Origin: Cupriavidus phytohabitans
GTDB lineage: Bacteria; Pseudomonadota; Gammaproteobacteria; Burkholderiales; Burkholderiaceae
Direction: 5' to 3'
Assembly: GCF_000426345.1 (NCBI RefSeq)
Contig: NZ_AUFE01000025.1
Span: forward strand, 29,284 to 93,283
Length of the DNA: 64,000 nucleotides
The first letter of the stretch is position 1. Every line of letters starts with the position of its first letter. Shown here in pieces: positions 20,683 through 29,509 of this stretch. The notes below the pieces were generated by a model, which saw only the letters and a list, made by a program, of their open reading frames with translations, had not been told where the DNA came from and ran no database searches. Position numbers and translations under genes: made by a program.

Positions 20683-21261
20683 TTACGGACGGTTGCCCGT
20701 CGGGAACGGCCAGGCAGCGGCCGGGTTCAGCGCGGTCTTGGCAGCCGAAGCGGGAGCAACGGCAGGGGCAGCGGCAGGCTTCGCGGCAGCCTTCCTGGCA
20801 GCCGGCTTCTTCGCGGCAGCCTTCTTGGCCGGAGCCTTCTTGGCAGCCGGCTTCTTCGCAGCAGCCTTCTTGGCCGGTGCAGCCTTCTTGGCGGCTACCT
20901 TCTTGGTCGCAGCCTTCTTGGCCGGTGCTGCCTTCTTGGCGGCGACCTTCTTCACTGCGGCCTTCTTGGCCGGTGCTGCCTTCTTGGCGGTGACCTTCTT
21001 GGCGGCGACCTTCTTGGTTGCAACCTTCTTGGCGGCGACCTTCTTCACCGCGGCCTTCTTGGCGGGGGCCTTCTTGGCCGCAGCCTTCTTCGCCGGCGCA
21101 GCCTTCTTGGCAGCGACCTTCTTCACGGCGGCCTTCTTGGCCGGTGCCTTCTTGGCGGCCGGTGCTGCCTTCTTGGCGGCTACCTTCTTGGTTGCGGCCT
21201 TCTTGGCGGCCGGCTTGGCGGCCTTCTTAGCCGCCGGCTTTTTCTTTGCAGCAGTTGCCAT
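20683..21261 (-). CDS. Histone H1-like lysine/alanine-rich DNA-binding protein
   Basis: The 192-residue protein is nearly all Lys, Ala, Pro, Thr and Val, in variants of [17 protein letters not shown] and PAKKAA. The composition resembles eukaryotic histone H1 tails and bacterial proteins such as AlgP/AlgR3 and BpH1. Such proteins are thought to bind DNA non-specifically and compact the nucleoid. There is no folded domain, signal or membrane segment. I chose the ATG at 21261 ([13 protein letters not shown]) with GGAG upstream over a slightly earlier start. The repeats make the gene prone to length change. Confidence 0.88.
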   Translation of the reverse strand: MATAAKKKPAAKKAAKPAAKKAATKKVAAKKAAPAAKKAPAKKAAVKKVAAKKAAPAKKAAAKKAPAKKAAVKKVAAKKVATKKVAAKKVTAKKAAPAKKAAVKKVAAKKAAPAKKAATKKVAAKKAAPAKKAAAKKPAAKKAPAKKAAAKKPAARKAAAKPAAAPAVAPASAAKTALNPAAAWPFPTGNRP

Positions 21262-21658
21262 GGATAACTCCTTCACTAGAGAGTGAATATCGAATGACCT
21301 AAGTCAGGCGACCCGACCGACCCGAGGCGCGATACCACAGCGCGTGCCCCAGTCGAGCGAGCGATTCATCGGCGCGCGGACCGACTGCGGCTGCACGCTA
21401 ATGAATTTGGTTGCAGGCGCACCGCCAGCAGCGGTGACTTCGCGGCAGTTGCGGACCCGCAAGCGGGACCGGGGCACTTGCCGCGCCCTGGAATATTCGA
21501 TTGGCCCGCCCCGCCAGCTGGGTCGGTGCGCGGCCTGAAAAGAGGAGATATCGGACAGCAGGCCTGCGGTGCGGGCATGGCCTCGCGCACGGCAAGCGGC
21601 ATTCATTCGGTGGTAGCTGGTCCAACCCGTTAATGGACCAAGGGAGACTGCACGCGTT

Positions 21659-21811
21659 TTAAGAAGCCGGCTCGGCCAGGTCTGCGTCAAAGTTCTCGTG
21701 CTCCTCGGCTACAACCTTCATCACTGCATCGAAGCGCGCATCGCGCTCGTCGTTCCAATCTTGCTTCCTGCTTCTCTGCAATGAAGTGAGACTCTTGTCA
21801 AGGCGAATCAT
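21659..21811 (-). CDS. Candidate 50-residue small protein
   Basis: A 50-codon frame begins with ATG at 21811 (MIRLDKSLTSLQRSRKQDWN) and ends at TAA 21659. The C-terminal half is acidic and amphipathic (VMKVVAEEHENFDADLAEPA), more protein-like than the surrounding shadow frames. I do not recognise it. There is no strong ribosome-binding site, and the start codon overlaps the -10 element of the promoter candidate at 21807-21835, so that promoter could not express the full ORF. It could be real with another promoter, or a relic. Confidence 0.35.
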   Translation of the reverse strand: MIRLDKSLTSLQRSRKQDWNDERDARFDAVMKVVAEEHENFDADLAEPAS

Positions 21812-21835
21812 AATTCGTTTGCACGATGATGTTAA
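21807..21835 (-). promoter_or_regulatory. Leftward sigma-70-like promoter
   Basis: On the minus strand, TTAACA (21835-21830) and TATGAT (21812-21807) are spaced by 17 bases, a close match to consensus. A transcript from about 21800 would run toward the histone H1-like gene with a leader of over 500 bases. Confidence 0.45.
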
Positions 21836-21839
21836 GAAA

Positions 21840-22905
21840 AAAGTGCAAAAAAACTTGCCTGCATGCGTTGCTCAAACTAGTTCTCGCGCGCGTCGTCACG
21901 AAGACGTTGCCGATGGCATCGCGATGCATCGCTCGCACGCTGGTGCGAAGGCACGCTTCGCACGTTCGCGCACGCGTCGCGGCGCTCCATCCCGACCCGC
22001 ACGCGCGCAGCTTTTACACACCCGCGCAGCACCTGCTTACAAGCCGCGTAACGCGCATCGAAGGAGCGCGCGCGCCCTGCTGCGCGCCTCATCGCGCTTT
22101 CCGAAAAACCGCATGGACAAAGGCTTTGCGGGCGATGTACCGATACGCGCGCAGCCAGCGCAGCAGTGCGCGCGCACGTCAGCGCGCGCGCCGGAAACTG
22201 GTGGCACGCTTCGTCGTCTGCATGCGCTACACAGTCGTCAGCGCGCACGCGCAACGCGCGTTTGGCTGACGGCGACGACTCGCGCCACCTACGTCGCGCG
22301 AGCACGCCGGACATTCCGTCGAAGAGTGATGCGCGAACGCAACGGTTTGCATCGAAGCAACAGCGCGCGAGCATCAAAGCGTTGCGATTGAGCAAAGCGG
22401 CGACGCGCGCGAAGCATCGGGGCAACACTTCGAACGCTTGTCGGAGACAGCTGCGCCGACAGCATCGCGATCGCTGCTCTCATCCATTCGGATGACTCCG
22501 ATCACGCACCGCAAGCTGCGACGCGCATCGCGCGATGCCAACCGTCGCGCCACGCTACGCAGCGCTTGCCACACGCTTGCCGATCTCCCCTCGAAGGCCC
22601 CGCGGTGCGCCGCACGTCCGCTTAGAGGAATGCTTCGGCAGCACGTTCAGCGGCCCGGTTTGCTGCAACACAAAAACCTGCAAACGACGGCCGCATGCGG
22701 CTTTGCGGGGAGCGTGCAAGCCGTGCGCTGGAGCCACCGCGGAGCTCGGCGCGGCATGCCGGACGATTGCGGCGCGGCGGCTGCGACAGTAGATTGGCGT
22801 GCGCGCCCGCCGCCCGGCCCGCGCCGCTTCGACGCAAGCGGCGGCCGCCGCGCGGTGCATCGCACCGGCCCGCTGCCGGTGGCAACGAACCTCAAAGGAG
22901 ACATC
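21840..22905. other. Non-coding, palindrome-rich stretch
   Basis: About 1 kb without a believable gene. Translated frames on either strand are Arg/Ala/His-rich noise. It is full of CGCG runs and self-complementary words. GCATCG occurs at 21916, 21926, 22055, 22349, 22414, 22462 and 22525, sometimes as palindromes such as GCATCGCGATGC (21916-21927) and GCATCGCGCGATGC (22525-22538). The last 100 bases contain the leader of the DUF2147 gene. I see no RNA gene I can name. Confidence 0.5.
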
Positions 22906-23391
22906 ATGCGCAAACCATCCCACCTCGCCGCTGCCCGTCCGCTGGTGCGTCCGGCATTGCAGGCGGCGGTGCTCGCCGTCACCCTGCTCGGCAGCGCCGG
23001 CGCGATGGCGCAGGCCTCGCCCGGCGGCATGTGGAAGACCATCGACGACAGCACCGGCAAGCCGCGGGGGCTGGTAGAGATCAGCGAGAAGAACGGCGTC
23101 TACAGCGGACGCCTGGTGAAGACGTTCGTGGAAGGCGACGGCAAGCCCAGGGTCTGCGACAAGTGCACCGACGCGCGCAAGGACCAGCCGCTGATCGGCA
23201 TGACCATCCTGAGCGGACTGCGCAAGACCGGCGACAACGAGTGGAGCGGCGGCGAGATCCTCGACCCGGAGAACGGCAAGGTCTACAAGAGCAAGATGTC
23301 GCTGGCCGAGGACGGCAACAAGCTCAACGTGCGCGGCTTCATCGGCATCAGCCTGATCGGCCGCACCCAGACCTGGGAACGCGAGCACTGA
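22906..23391 (+). CDS. Exported DUF2147 family protein
   Basis: The 161-residue protein starts with a signal peptide (cleavage near GAMAQA) and continues with the DUF2147 pattern: SPGGMWKTIDDSTGKPRGLVEI, a CDKCTDARKDQPLIGM segment with a Cys pair, and WSGGEILDPENGKVYKSKM. Members are periplasmic or outer-membrane-associated beta-rich proteins of unknown role. AAAGGAG lies seven bases before the ATG. A bidirectional terminator separates it from the convergent receptor gene. Confidence 0.88.
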   Translation: MRKPSHLAAARPLVRPALQAAVLAVTLLGSAGAMAQASPGGMWKTIDDSTGKPRGLVEISEKNGVYSGRLVKTFVEGDGKPRVCDKCTDARKDQPLIGMTILSGLRKTGDNEWSGGEILDPENGKVYKSKMSLAEDGNKLNVRGFIGISLIGRTQTWEREH

Positions 23392-23460
23392 GCGTCGACG
23401 GCTCGTGTGACTCAGGGTTTCTCCGCAGCCGCGGGCAACACGCGGCGGCGCGGCTGACGA

Positions 23461-23495
23461 AAAAAAACCGGGCGGTTCTCACCGCCCGGTTTTTT
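23461..23495. terminator. Bidirectional intrinsic terminator
   Basis: ACCGGGCGGT and ACCGCCCGGT (loop TCTC) form a perfect stem, flanked by seven A on the left and six T on the right. It serves both the DUF2147 gene and the convergent receptor gene. Confidence 0.88.
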
Positions 23496-23512
23496 GTCCT
23501 CGATGCTGCGCT

Positions 23513-25618
23513 TTACATCCGGTACCGCAGCGTCGCCATCACGCTGCGCGGGGCGCCGGGCATGTTCAGGTTGGGGCTGGTGCCGTGCGCCGACACGATG
23601 TAGCCCTTGTCGAACAGGTTGTACACGTTCAGCTGCGCCTCGAAGGCGCCGCGGCGGTACCAGGCCATGGCGTCGGCGGTGACGTAGCCGGGCAGCGTCA
23701 CGGTATTGAGCGGATCGGCATAGCGCGCGCCCACCAGGTTGAGGCCGGCGCCCACGCCGAAGCCGTGGCCCAGGTCCTTGGTCACCCACGCGTTGCCGGA
23801 GTGGCGCGGCGTGATGGTGGCGCGCTTGCCCTGCAGCGCGGCGGTGGACTTGGTGATGGTGGCATCCAGGTACGCGTAGCCCGCCAGCACACGCCAGCCG
23901 CTGCCCAGCTCGGCCGCGCCGGAGAGTTCGATGCCGTCCGTGCGTTGCTCGCCGATCGGCAGCAGTGCCGTGTTGGTGGCGTTGGCAACCTTGATGTTGC
24001 TGCGCTCCAGGCGGAACACCGAAATCGTGGTGCTGGCCTTGCCGTTCAGCCAGTCGTACTTGGCGCCGACTTCGGTGTTGTTGGTGGTCTCCGGCGCCAG
24101 GTCGGCGTTGTTGGCCGCCAGCGCAAAGGCCTCGCCCGACGGCTGGAACGACTTGCTCCACGACACGTAGTACGACTGCGCCTTCGACGGCTGCCACACC
24201 AGGCCGGCGCGCGGGCTCCAGGCGGTGTCGGTGCGCGACAGGTCGCGCTGGCCGGCGATCCGGTTCCTGGTCTCCTGCTGGAAGTTGTCGTAGCGCACCC
24301 CGACCAGCGCCTTCCACTGCTCGCTGAACTTGATCATGTCCTGAGTGTAGAACGCCAGGGTGTCGAACACGCCGAGGTTCGACGTGGTCGGATTGCCCGG
24401 CGCCTTCAGCGCCAGCGTCGGCAGCACCGGGTTGAACAGGTCGAACGTGCCCGGCACCGGCTTGGTATTGTTGACCTGGTCCTTGTTCTGTTGCCCGATC
24501 TCCATGCCGTACAGGATCTCGTGCTCCATGCCCAGGAAGGTCGCCTTCTGGGTCAGGTCAGTCTGGTTGAACCAGCCATGTTCCTCGCGGCGGACATTGC
24601 CGTGGTTCATGGTCAGCGTGCGCGCCGCTTCGTTGACCGCAGCGGTCAGCGTGTTGTTGCGGTCCAGCGAGTAGTGGTAGTAGCGCGTGGCGTTGCGGAT
24701 CGACCAGTTCTGGTTAAAGCGGTGGTTGATCGTGGCGGTGCCGGAGAACACGCGCGACTGGGAGTAGTCGGCATCGCGCGCATTGGCCGCGCCGTAGTAG
24801 CGCGAGGCCGGCACGTCGACCGGGCGGCCCTGGTAGGCCGGGATGCCGAAGTCGGTGACGCGGCGGTCTTCCAGGTAGTCAGCCTGGAACAGCACGGTGG
24901 TCTCGGGCGCCACGCGCAGCTCCAGCGACGGCGCGATCGCCTTGCGGTCCAGGAACTGCTGCGAGCGATAGCTGTTGGCCTTCTGCACGGCGCCGGTGAT
25001 GCGGAACGCGGCAGCGCCGTCGGCGAACACGCGGCCGACGTCGGCCTCGGCGCGGCGGTCGGCCCACATGCCGTAGCTCAGCGCGAAATCGGTGACGTCG
25101 ATGCCGGGCTTCTTGGTGACGCGGTTGATCAGGCCGCCGGCCGAGCCACGCCCGTACAGCACCGCCGCCGGACCCTTGACCACTTCGACGCGGTCCACGT
25201 TGGACAGGTCGCGGAAGTACAGCGCGTCGTCGCGGATACCGTCGACGAACTGGTCGGCGATCGCGGTGAAGCCGCGGATCGAGACCTGGTCGCGCTGGCC
25301 GTCGCCATGCGAGAACGACACGCCGGGCACATTCTTCAGCGCGTCCTGCATCGACGTGGCGTGCTGGTCGCGCATCACCTCGGCGGTGACCACGTTGACG
25401 GTCTGCGGGATATCGCGCAGCGGTGCTTCGGTCTTGGTCGCGCTGACCGCATTGGGCGGGTTATAGCCGGCGCCCAGTTCCCGACTGACATCGGCCTTGA
25501 CGGTGACCTCAGGCAGCTGCGCCGCTGCCGCCGGGGTCGCCTGCGACCAGGCTGCCATCGGATGAAAAATGAAGGTCCCCGCCACCGCGGCGCAGATCGG
25601 GTGAAGTTTTATTCTCAT
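23513..25618 (-). CDS. TonB-dependent siderophore receptor
   Basis: The 701-residue outer-membrane protein has an N-terminal signal peptide. Its plug domain contains APLRDIPQTVNVVTAEVMRD, MQDALKNVPGVSFSHGDGQR and VDRVEVVKGPAAVLYGRG, the pattern of Fiu/FhuA-type siderophore receptors. A 22-strand barrel ends in an aromatic-poor VMATLRYRM. It imports a ferric siderophore using TonB energy. The ligand is not evident, though catecholate or hydroxamate types are likely. No biosynthesis or ABC genes are adjacent. A Fur-like box upstream supports iron control. Confidence 0.92.
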   Translation of the reverse strand: MRIKLHPICAAVAGTFIFHPMAAWSQATPAAAAQLPEVTVKADVSRELGAGYNPPNAVSATKTEAPLRDIPQTVNVVTAEVMRDQHATSMQDALKNVPGVSFSHGDGQRDQVSIRGFTAIADQFVDGIRDDALYFRDLSNVDRVEVVKGPAAVLYGRGSAGGLINRVTKKPGIDVTDFALSYGMWADRRAEADVGRVFADGAAAFRITGAVQKANSYRSQQFLDRKAIAPSLELRVAPETTVLFQADYLEDRRVTDFGIPAYQGRPVDVPASRYYGAANARDADYSQSRVFSGTATINHRFNQNWSIRNATRYYHYSLDRNNTLTAAVNEAARTLTMNHGNVRREEHGWFNQTDLTQKATFLGMEHEILYGMEIGQQNKDQVNNTKPVPGTFDLFNPVLPTLALKAPGNPTTSNLGVFDTLAFYTQDMIKFSEQWKALVGVRYDNFQQETRNRIAGQRDLSRTDTAWSPRAGLVWQPSKAQSYYVSWSKSFQPSGEAFALAANNADLAPETTNNTEVGAKYDWLNGKASTTISVFRLERSNIKVANATNTALLPIGEQRTDGIELSGAAELGSGWRVLAGYAYLDATITKSTAALQGKRATITPRHSGNAWVTKDLGHGFGVGAGLNLVGARYADPLNTVTLPGYVTADAMAWYRRGAFEAQLNVYNLFDKGYIVSAHGTSPNLNMPGAPRSVMATLRYRM

Positions 25619-25658
25619 TTCCCTGTAATCGACTGTAATTTATTCTAAGAAAGCGACG

Positions 25659-25679
25659 CATTATCAATTACGAGAATGA
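25659..25679 (-). promoter_or_regulatory. Fur-like box upstream of the siderophore receptor
   Basis: Read leftward, TCATTCTCGTAATTGATAAT is AT-rich with partial inverted halves (ATTCTC / GATAAT) like the Fur consensus. It lies about 40 bases upstream of the receptor start. The match is partial. Confidence 0.45.
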
Positions 25680-25785
25680 AGGGGTCAACGAGATTGCGAA
25701 TTATTCCCATTCAACGCCGCACAGCGTTGTTTTCAGATCGGCGTTGACCGGGAGCAGTACGCTGGTGCCTGACTTGTGAGCCGAC

Positions 25786-26667
25786 TCAGGCCAACTGGTC
25801 GGCCAGGACGTTGCGCGCCTCGGCAATGAACGGCGATTCGCTGCGGCGGGCGGGTAGCAGGAAGAACTCCGCTTCGGGCAGGCGCGGCAATCCGAGCCGC
25901 GCGACCGTGCCGCCGTCCAGCGGCGCGACACCTGGCCCGATCGCCGATGCATTCAGGCAGGACAGCCCCAGCCCGGCTGCGAGCGCGAGATGCAGGCCCG
26001 CCACGCCCGAGGCCGAGTGCGCGACCTCGAACGGCAGGCGCTTGCGCAGCAGCAGCTGCACCACGAACTGGTGCAGCGAGCACGTATCGGGCAGCAGCAC
26101 CAGCGGCAACGTGGCGGGCAAGGCGTCGGCCTCGCCGGAGGCCGCCACCCAGGCCAGGGCTTCGCGGCGCAGTACCGTGCCCCGCGTGCTCTTGCCTTGT
26201 GTATCGCGGCCGCGCGGCAGGCGCATGCTCAGGCCGATATCGAAAGCATCCATCTCGGCGGCGGCATCGATCGCCGCACTCTTCATCACCGTCACGTGCA
26301 GCCGCAGGTAGGGATAGCGTTCGCGCAGGCGCCGCAGCATGCCGGCGATCTCGCCGGGGCGGAAGTAATCGGTGACAGCCAGCCGCAGCTCTCCTTCCAG
26401 CGCGTGCCCGCGCAACTCCTGCAGCGCCAGTTCGTTCAGTGCGAGGATGCGGCGCGCGTGCTCCAGCAGCCGCGCACCGGCCGGCGTCGGCACTGCGCCG
26501 TGCCGCCCGCGCGACAGCAGCGGCACGCCGGCGCGCTCTTCCAGCTTGCGCAGCTGCTCGCTGACCGACGACTGCGACAGAAACAGCCGGGGCGCCGCGG
26601 CGGACAGGCTGCCGCTGTCGGCAACGGTGACAAAGGTGCGCAACTGGTCTGTTTCGAATCCACGCAT
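25786..26667 (-). CDS. LysR-family transcriptional regulator
   Basis: The 293-residue regulator has an N-terminal winged helix (LRTFVTVADSGSLSAAAPRL, then SVSEQLRKLEERAGVPLLSR) and a type 2 periplasmic-binding-like effector domain. The ATG at 26667 places the HTH at the normal distance. Longer frames upstream lack LysR features. It is divergent from the tautomerase gene at 26810, and an array of ATCGGAT half-sites sits between them, so it probably controls that gene and itself. The inducer is unknown. Confidence 0.92.
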   Translation of the reverse strand: MRGFETDQLRTFVTVADSGSLSAAAPRLFLSQSSVSEQLRKLEERAGVPLLSRGRHGAVPTPAGARLLEHARRILALNELALQELRGHALEGELRLAVTDYFRPGEIAGMLRRLRERYPYLRLHVTVMKSAAIDAAAEMDAFDIGLSMRLPRGRDTQGKSTRGTVLRREALAWVAASGEADALPATLPLVLLPDTCSLHQFVVQLLLRKRLPFEVAHSASGVAGLHLALAAGLGLSCLNASAIGPGVAPLDGGTVARLGLPRLPEAEFFLLPARRSESPFIAEARNVLADQLA

Positions 26668-26717
26668 GTCGGGGCTCCAGCAAAGGGGGAAAAAGGCGGC
26701 CGCAGTTCCTTCGGCTG

Positions 26718-26755
26718 ATCCGATGGATCGCATCGGATATTCCCGCTTATCCGAT
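26718..26755. promoter_or_regulatory. Operator-like ATCCGAT array between LysR and tautomerase
   Basis: ATCGGATA (26732-26739) and TATCCGAT (26748-26755) are perfect inverted arms with an 8-base spacer, and a further ATCCGAT half-site lies at about 26718-26724. The arrangement is typical of LysR recognition and activation sites in a divergent promoter. Confidence 0.55.
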
Positions 26756-26809
26756 AGTACACCGGCTCCTAACATGGCATCACCCACCCACGAAACAAGG
26801 AGCACAGCC

Positions 26810-27202
26810 ATGCCCCACATCGTCCTGCAGCTCTCCGGCCAGCCCGATGCCGCCCTCACCCGCCGCAGCGCCGCCGCCATCGCCGACCTGACCGCAAGCG
26901 TGCTCGGCAAGAAACGCGACGTGATTGCCATCACCGTCCACTATGTACCGCACGACAACTGGATCATCGGCGGCGTGCCGCTGTCCGGGCAGGACCGCAA
27001 CGCCTTCCACCTCGATATCAGCGTCACCGACGAGACCAATACCAAGGCCGAAAAGGCGCAGTTCATCCAGGCCGTGTTCGAGACCATGGCGGGCCTGCTC
27101 GGCAACCTGCATCCCGTCTCCTATGTGCATGTCATCGATGCCCGCGCGGCGGCGTACGGCTATGGCGGCCGCACGCAGGAGTACCGCCACCAGCAGGGCT
27201 GA
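26810..27202 (+). CDS. 4-oxalocrotonate tautomerase-like protein
   Basis: The 130-residue product starts MPHIVLQLSG, so after Met removal Pro is N-terminal, as required for the catalytic base in the tautomerase superfamily. The length is about twice the 62-residue classic enzyme, like fused or long tautomerases. NWIIGGVPLSGQDRNAF and YVHVIDARAAAYGYGGRTQEY follow. Such enzymes isomerise unsaturated keto acids. The true substrate is unknown. ACAAGGAG lies upstream of the ATG. It is divergent from a LysR gene that likely regulates it. Confidence 0.82.
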   Translation: MPHIVLQLSGQPDAALTRRSAAAIADLTASVLGKKRDVIAITVHYVPHDNWIIGGVPLSGQDRNAFHLDISVTDETNTKAEKAQFIQAVFETMAGLLGNLHPVSYVHVIDARAAAYGYGGRTQEYRHQQG

Positions 27203-27369
27203 CGCGCGCGGCGAAGGCTACGGCACCATGCTGCGCAACGAGCCCGAGTATTTTGTGACCGGACTGGCCTGAAGCAATCGGGCGGCCCGCCGCTTGTACA
27301 TTTGATGCGTTGTTAACTAGTGTGGTTGGGTGCAGCCGGCACCCAACCCGGCCAACTGGAATCCGACGC

Positions 27370-28203
27370 ATGAAACAGATCACCCTGCCCGACGGCGAGC
27401 GCATTCCCGCGCTCGGCATGGGAACGTGGAACATGGGCGAGACGCCCGCCGCGCGCGCCGAAGAGATCGCCACGCTAAGGCTGGGCCTTGACCTGGGCCT
27501 GCGGCTGATCGATACCGCCGAGATGTACGGCGAAGGCCAGTCCGAGGAAATGATCGGCGAGGCCCTGGCCGGGCGGCGCGAAGAGGCCTTCCTGGTCAGC
27601 AAGGTCTATCCGTTCAACGCCAGCCGCCGCGGCACCGTGCAGGCGTGCGAGCGCAGCCTGCGGCGGCTGCGCACCGACCGCATCGACCTGTACCTGCTGC
27701 ACTGGCGCGGCGGCGTGCCGCTGGAAGAAACGGTCACCGCCATGCAGGCGCTGCAGCGCGACGGCAAGATCCGCCACTGGGGCGTGAGCAACCTGGACCT
27801 GGCGGACCTGCAGGAGTTGTGGGACGCGCCCGGCGGCGACGGCATGGCCACCAACCAGCTGCTGTACAACCTGGGCCGGCGTGGGATCGAATGGGACCTG
27901 CTGCCGTGGCTGCGACAGCGCGGCATCCCGGTGATGGCCTACTCGCCGATCGAGCAGTCGCGGCTGCTGGGCAACCCGGGGCTGAAGCGCTTCGCGCGCG
28001 ACCACGGCATGACCGCGGCGCAGGCGGCGCTGGCCTGGCTGCTGGCGCAGGACGGCGTCATCGCCATTCCCAAGACCGGCCGGCGCGAGCGCCTGCAGGA
28101 GAATATCGGCGCGCTGTCACACCCGTTGTCAGCGGCCCAGCTGGCCGAACTCGACCGCATCTTCCCGCCACCGGACGGGCCAGGGGCGCTGGAGATGCTG
28201 TGA
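27370..28203 (+). CDS. Aldo/keto reductase
   Basis: The 277-residue NADPH-dependent (beta/alpha)8-barrel oxidoreductase shows the catalytic set: Asp and Tyr in IDTAEMYGEG, Lys in FLVSKVYPFN and His in YLLHWRGGV. The cofactor-binding IPKTGRRERLQEN is near the C-terminus. The start ITLPDGERIPALGMGTW is typical of the family. It reduces aldehydes or ketones, and the substrate is not readable. The ATG at 27370 is chosen at the beginning of the conserved sequence. It lies 167 bases after the tautomerase. Confidence 0.92.
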   Translation: MKQITLPDGERIPALGMGTWNMGETPAARAEEIATLRLGLDLGLRLIDTAEMYGEGQSEEMIGEALAGRREEAFLVSKVYPFNASRRGTVQACERSLRRLRTDRIDLYLLHWRGGVPLEETVTAMQALQRDGKIRHWGVSNLDLADLQELWDAPGGDGMATNQLLYNLGRRGIEWDLLPWLRQRGIPVMAYSPIEQSRLLGNPGLKRFARDHGMTAAQAALAWLLAQDGVIAIPKTGRRERLQENIGALSHPLSAAQLAELDRIFPPPDGPGALEML

Positions 28204-28222
28204 GCGCGCCCGCGGCGCGGCG

Positions 28223-28636
28223 TCAGTTCAGGCGCGACGCATAGCGTTCGCGCTCGACGTAGCGCACCAGGTAGTTGCGCGCCTTGTCGCGGGTATCGGC
28301 CGTGACGCGCGCCGCCGCCTGGCGGGCGCTGTTCTTGCCGTGCGACGACGACATCTGTCCGTCCAGGTAGCTGCGGAAGGCGTCGTGCATGGCGTTCAGG
28401 TCGGACTGGCACGCGGCCAGCGCCGCATTCGCCACGTCTTTCGACTGGCCCTTGGACGCCAGGTTGTCGTCGGCCTTTTCCTTGACGCAATCCATGTATT
28501 TGGCGCGCAGCGACTGCCAGCCGCTGCCGTCGGCGGTCGCGGCAGCGCTGGCGCTATCCCCGGCGGGTCCGGTCGAGGGCTGGGAAGCGCACGCAGCGAG
28601 GAGCGCCAGTGGCAGGGCGGTAAGAATTTTCTTCAT
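28223..28636 (-). CDS. Small predicted lipoprotein of unknown function
   Basis: The 137-residue product has a signal peptide ending LLAAC, a lipobox with the lipid-modified Cys near residue 16. A Ser/Ala/Thr-rich spacer follows, then a charged helical domain containing two cysteines (YMDCVKEKADD and ALAACQSDLNAM) that could form a disulfide. I do not recognise a named family. It converges on the aldo/keto reductase and is divergent from the SYLF gene. Confidence 0.75.
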   Translation of the reverse strand: MKKILTALPLALLAACASQPSTGPAGDSASAAATADGSGWQSLRAKYMDCVKEKADDNLASKGQSKDVANAALAACQSDLNAMHDAFRSYLDGQMSSSHGKNSARQAAARVTADTRDKARNYLVRYVERERYASRLN

Positions 28637-28825
28637 GCCTTGATGATGCGATGCGGCGGTGCCGCATGGGTGCGTGGTGGTTTCGGGAGCCGTCAAACTG
28701 CCACGAATGCGTCGGCGAGGCTACCTTCGTCACAAATGGAAACGCCTCGTCACCACGTGATCTTTTGTCCGAGTGCTTCTGGCGCCTATGCTTCAGAGAC
28801 GACAACAACACCCAAGGAGACAAGA

Positions 28826-29404
28826 ATGAAGCGTCGAAACTTCCTGACCGCCAGCGCAGGCCTGGCCCTGGGCAGCCTGGCACTGGGTGCCTGTACCACC
28901 ACACCACCCGACGCGCCGGCCGACAAGGCGGCCCGGCGGCGCGAGCTCGACTCGGGCGTCGATGCCACGCTGTCGCGCCTGTATGGCTCGGTCAACGGCT
29001 CGCGCGAACTCGGCAATCGCGCGCGCGGCATCCTGGTGTTCCCCAAGACGTTGTCGGCCGGCTTTATCGTCGGCGGCGAATATGGCGACGGCGCCCTGCG
29101 CTCGGGCGGCGCAACGCGCGGCTATTACCGCCTGGTTTCCGGCTCGTTCGGCTGGCAGATCGGCGCGCAGTCCAAGTCAGTGATCCTGATGTTCCTGACG
29201 CAGGACGCGTACGACAAGTTCGTACGCAGCTCAGGCTGGACCGCCGGTGTCGATGCCACCGTCGCGCTGGCGACGGTCGGCGCCAGCGGCGTGCTCGACA
29301 CCAATACCGCGCAGCAGCCGATCGTCGGTTTCGTGATGACCAATGCGGGGCTGATGGCGGGCCTGAGCCTCGAAGGCAGCAAGATCACCCGGCTCGACCT
29401 GTAA
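28826..29404 (+). CDS. SYLF/YSC84-domain lipoprotein, putative Tat substrate
   Basis: The 192-residue protein starts MKRRNFLTASAGLALGSLALGAC. It combines a twin-arginine-like motif (RRNFL) with a lipobox (LGAC). The rest is a SYLF (YSC84-like) domain, with ARGILVFPKTLSAGFIVGGEYGDG, YYRLVSGSFGWQIGAQSKS and GFVMTNAGLMAGLSLEGSKITRL. SYLF domains bind phospholipids, and bacterial members are exported with poorly defined roles. AAGGAGA precedes the ATG. Confidence 0.87.
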   Translation: MKRRNFLTASAGLALGSLALGACTTTPPDAPADKAARRRELDSGVDATLSRLYGSVNGSRELGNRARGILVFPKTLSAGFIVGGEYGDGALRSGGATRGYYRLVSGSFGWQIGAQSKSVILMFLTQDAYDKFVRSSGWTAGVDATVALATVGASGVLDTNTAQQPIVGFVMTNAGLMAGLSLEGSKITRLDL

Positions 29405-29509
29405 GCGTCTGGCGCGGCCTTGCGCCGCACGGCAGGACCGCCGTGCGGCTGCATTTTTCGCGGCCACTTGCCGCGAGGGGATAGAATTCGTCCCTTTGGC
29501 CGAATTCTC

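Noticed and set aside
20693..21286. Alanine/phenylalanine-rich plus-strand frame over the H1-like gene
   Set aside because: It is the mirror of the Lys/Ala repeat codons and looks like a membrane protein only because of that repeat.
21786..22391. Arg-rich 201-residue frame in the palindrome-rich region
   Set aside because: No motif, no ribosome-binding site and similar noise in the other frames.
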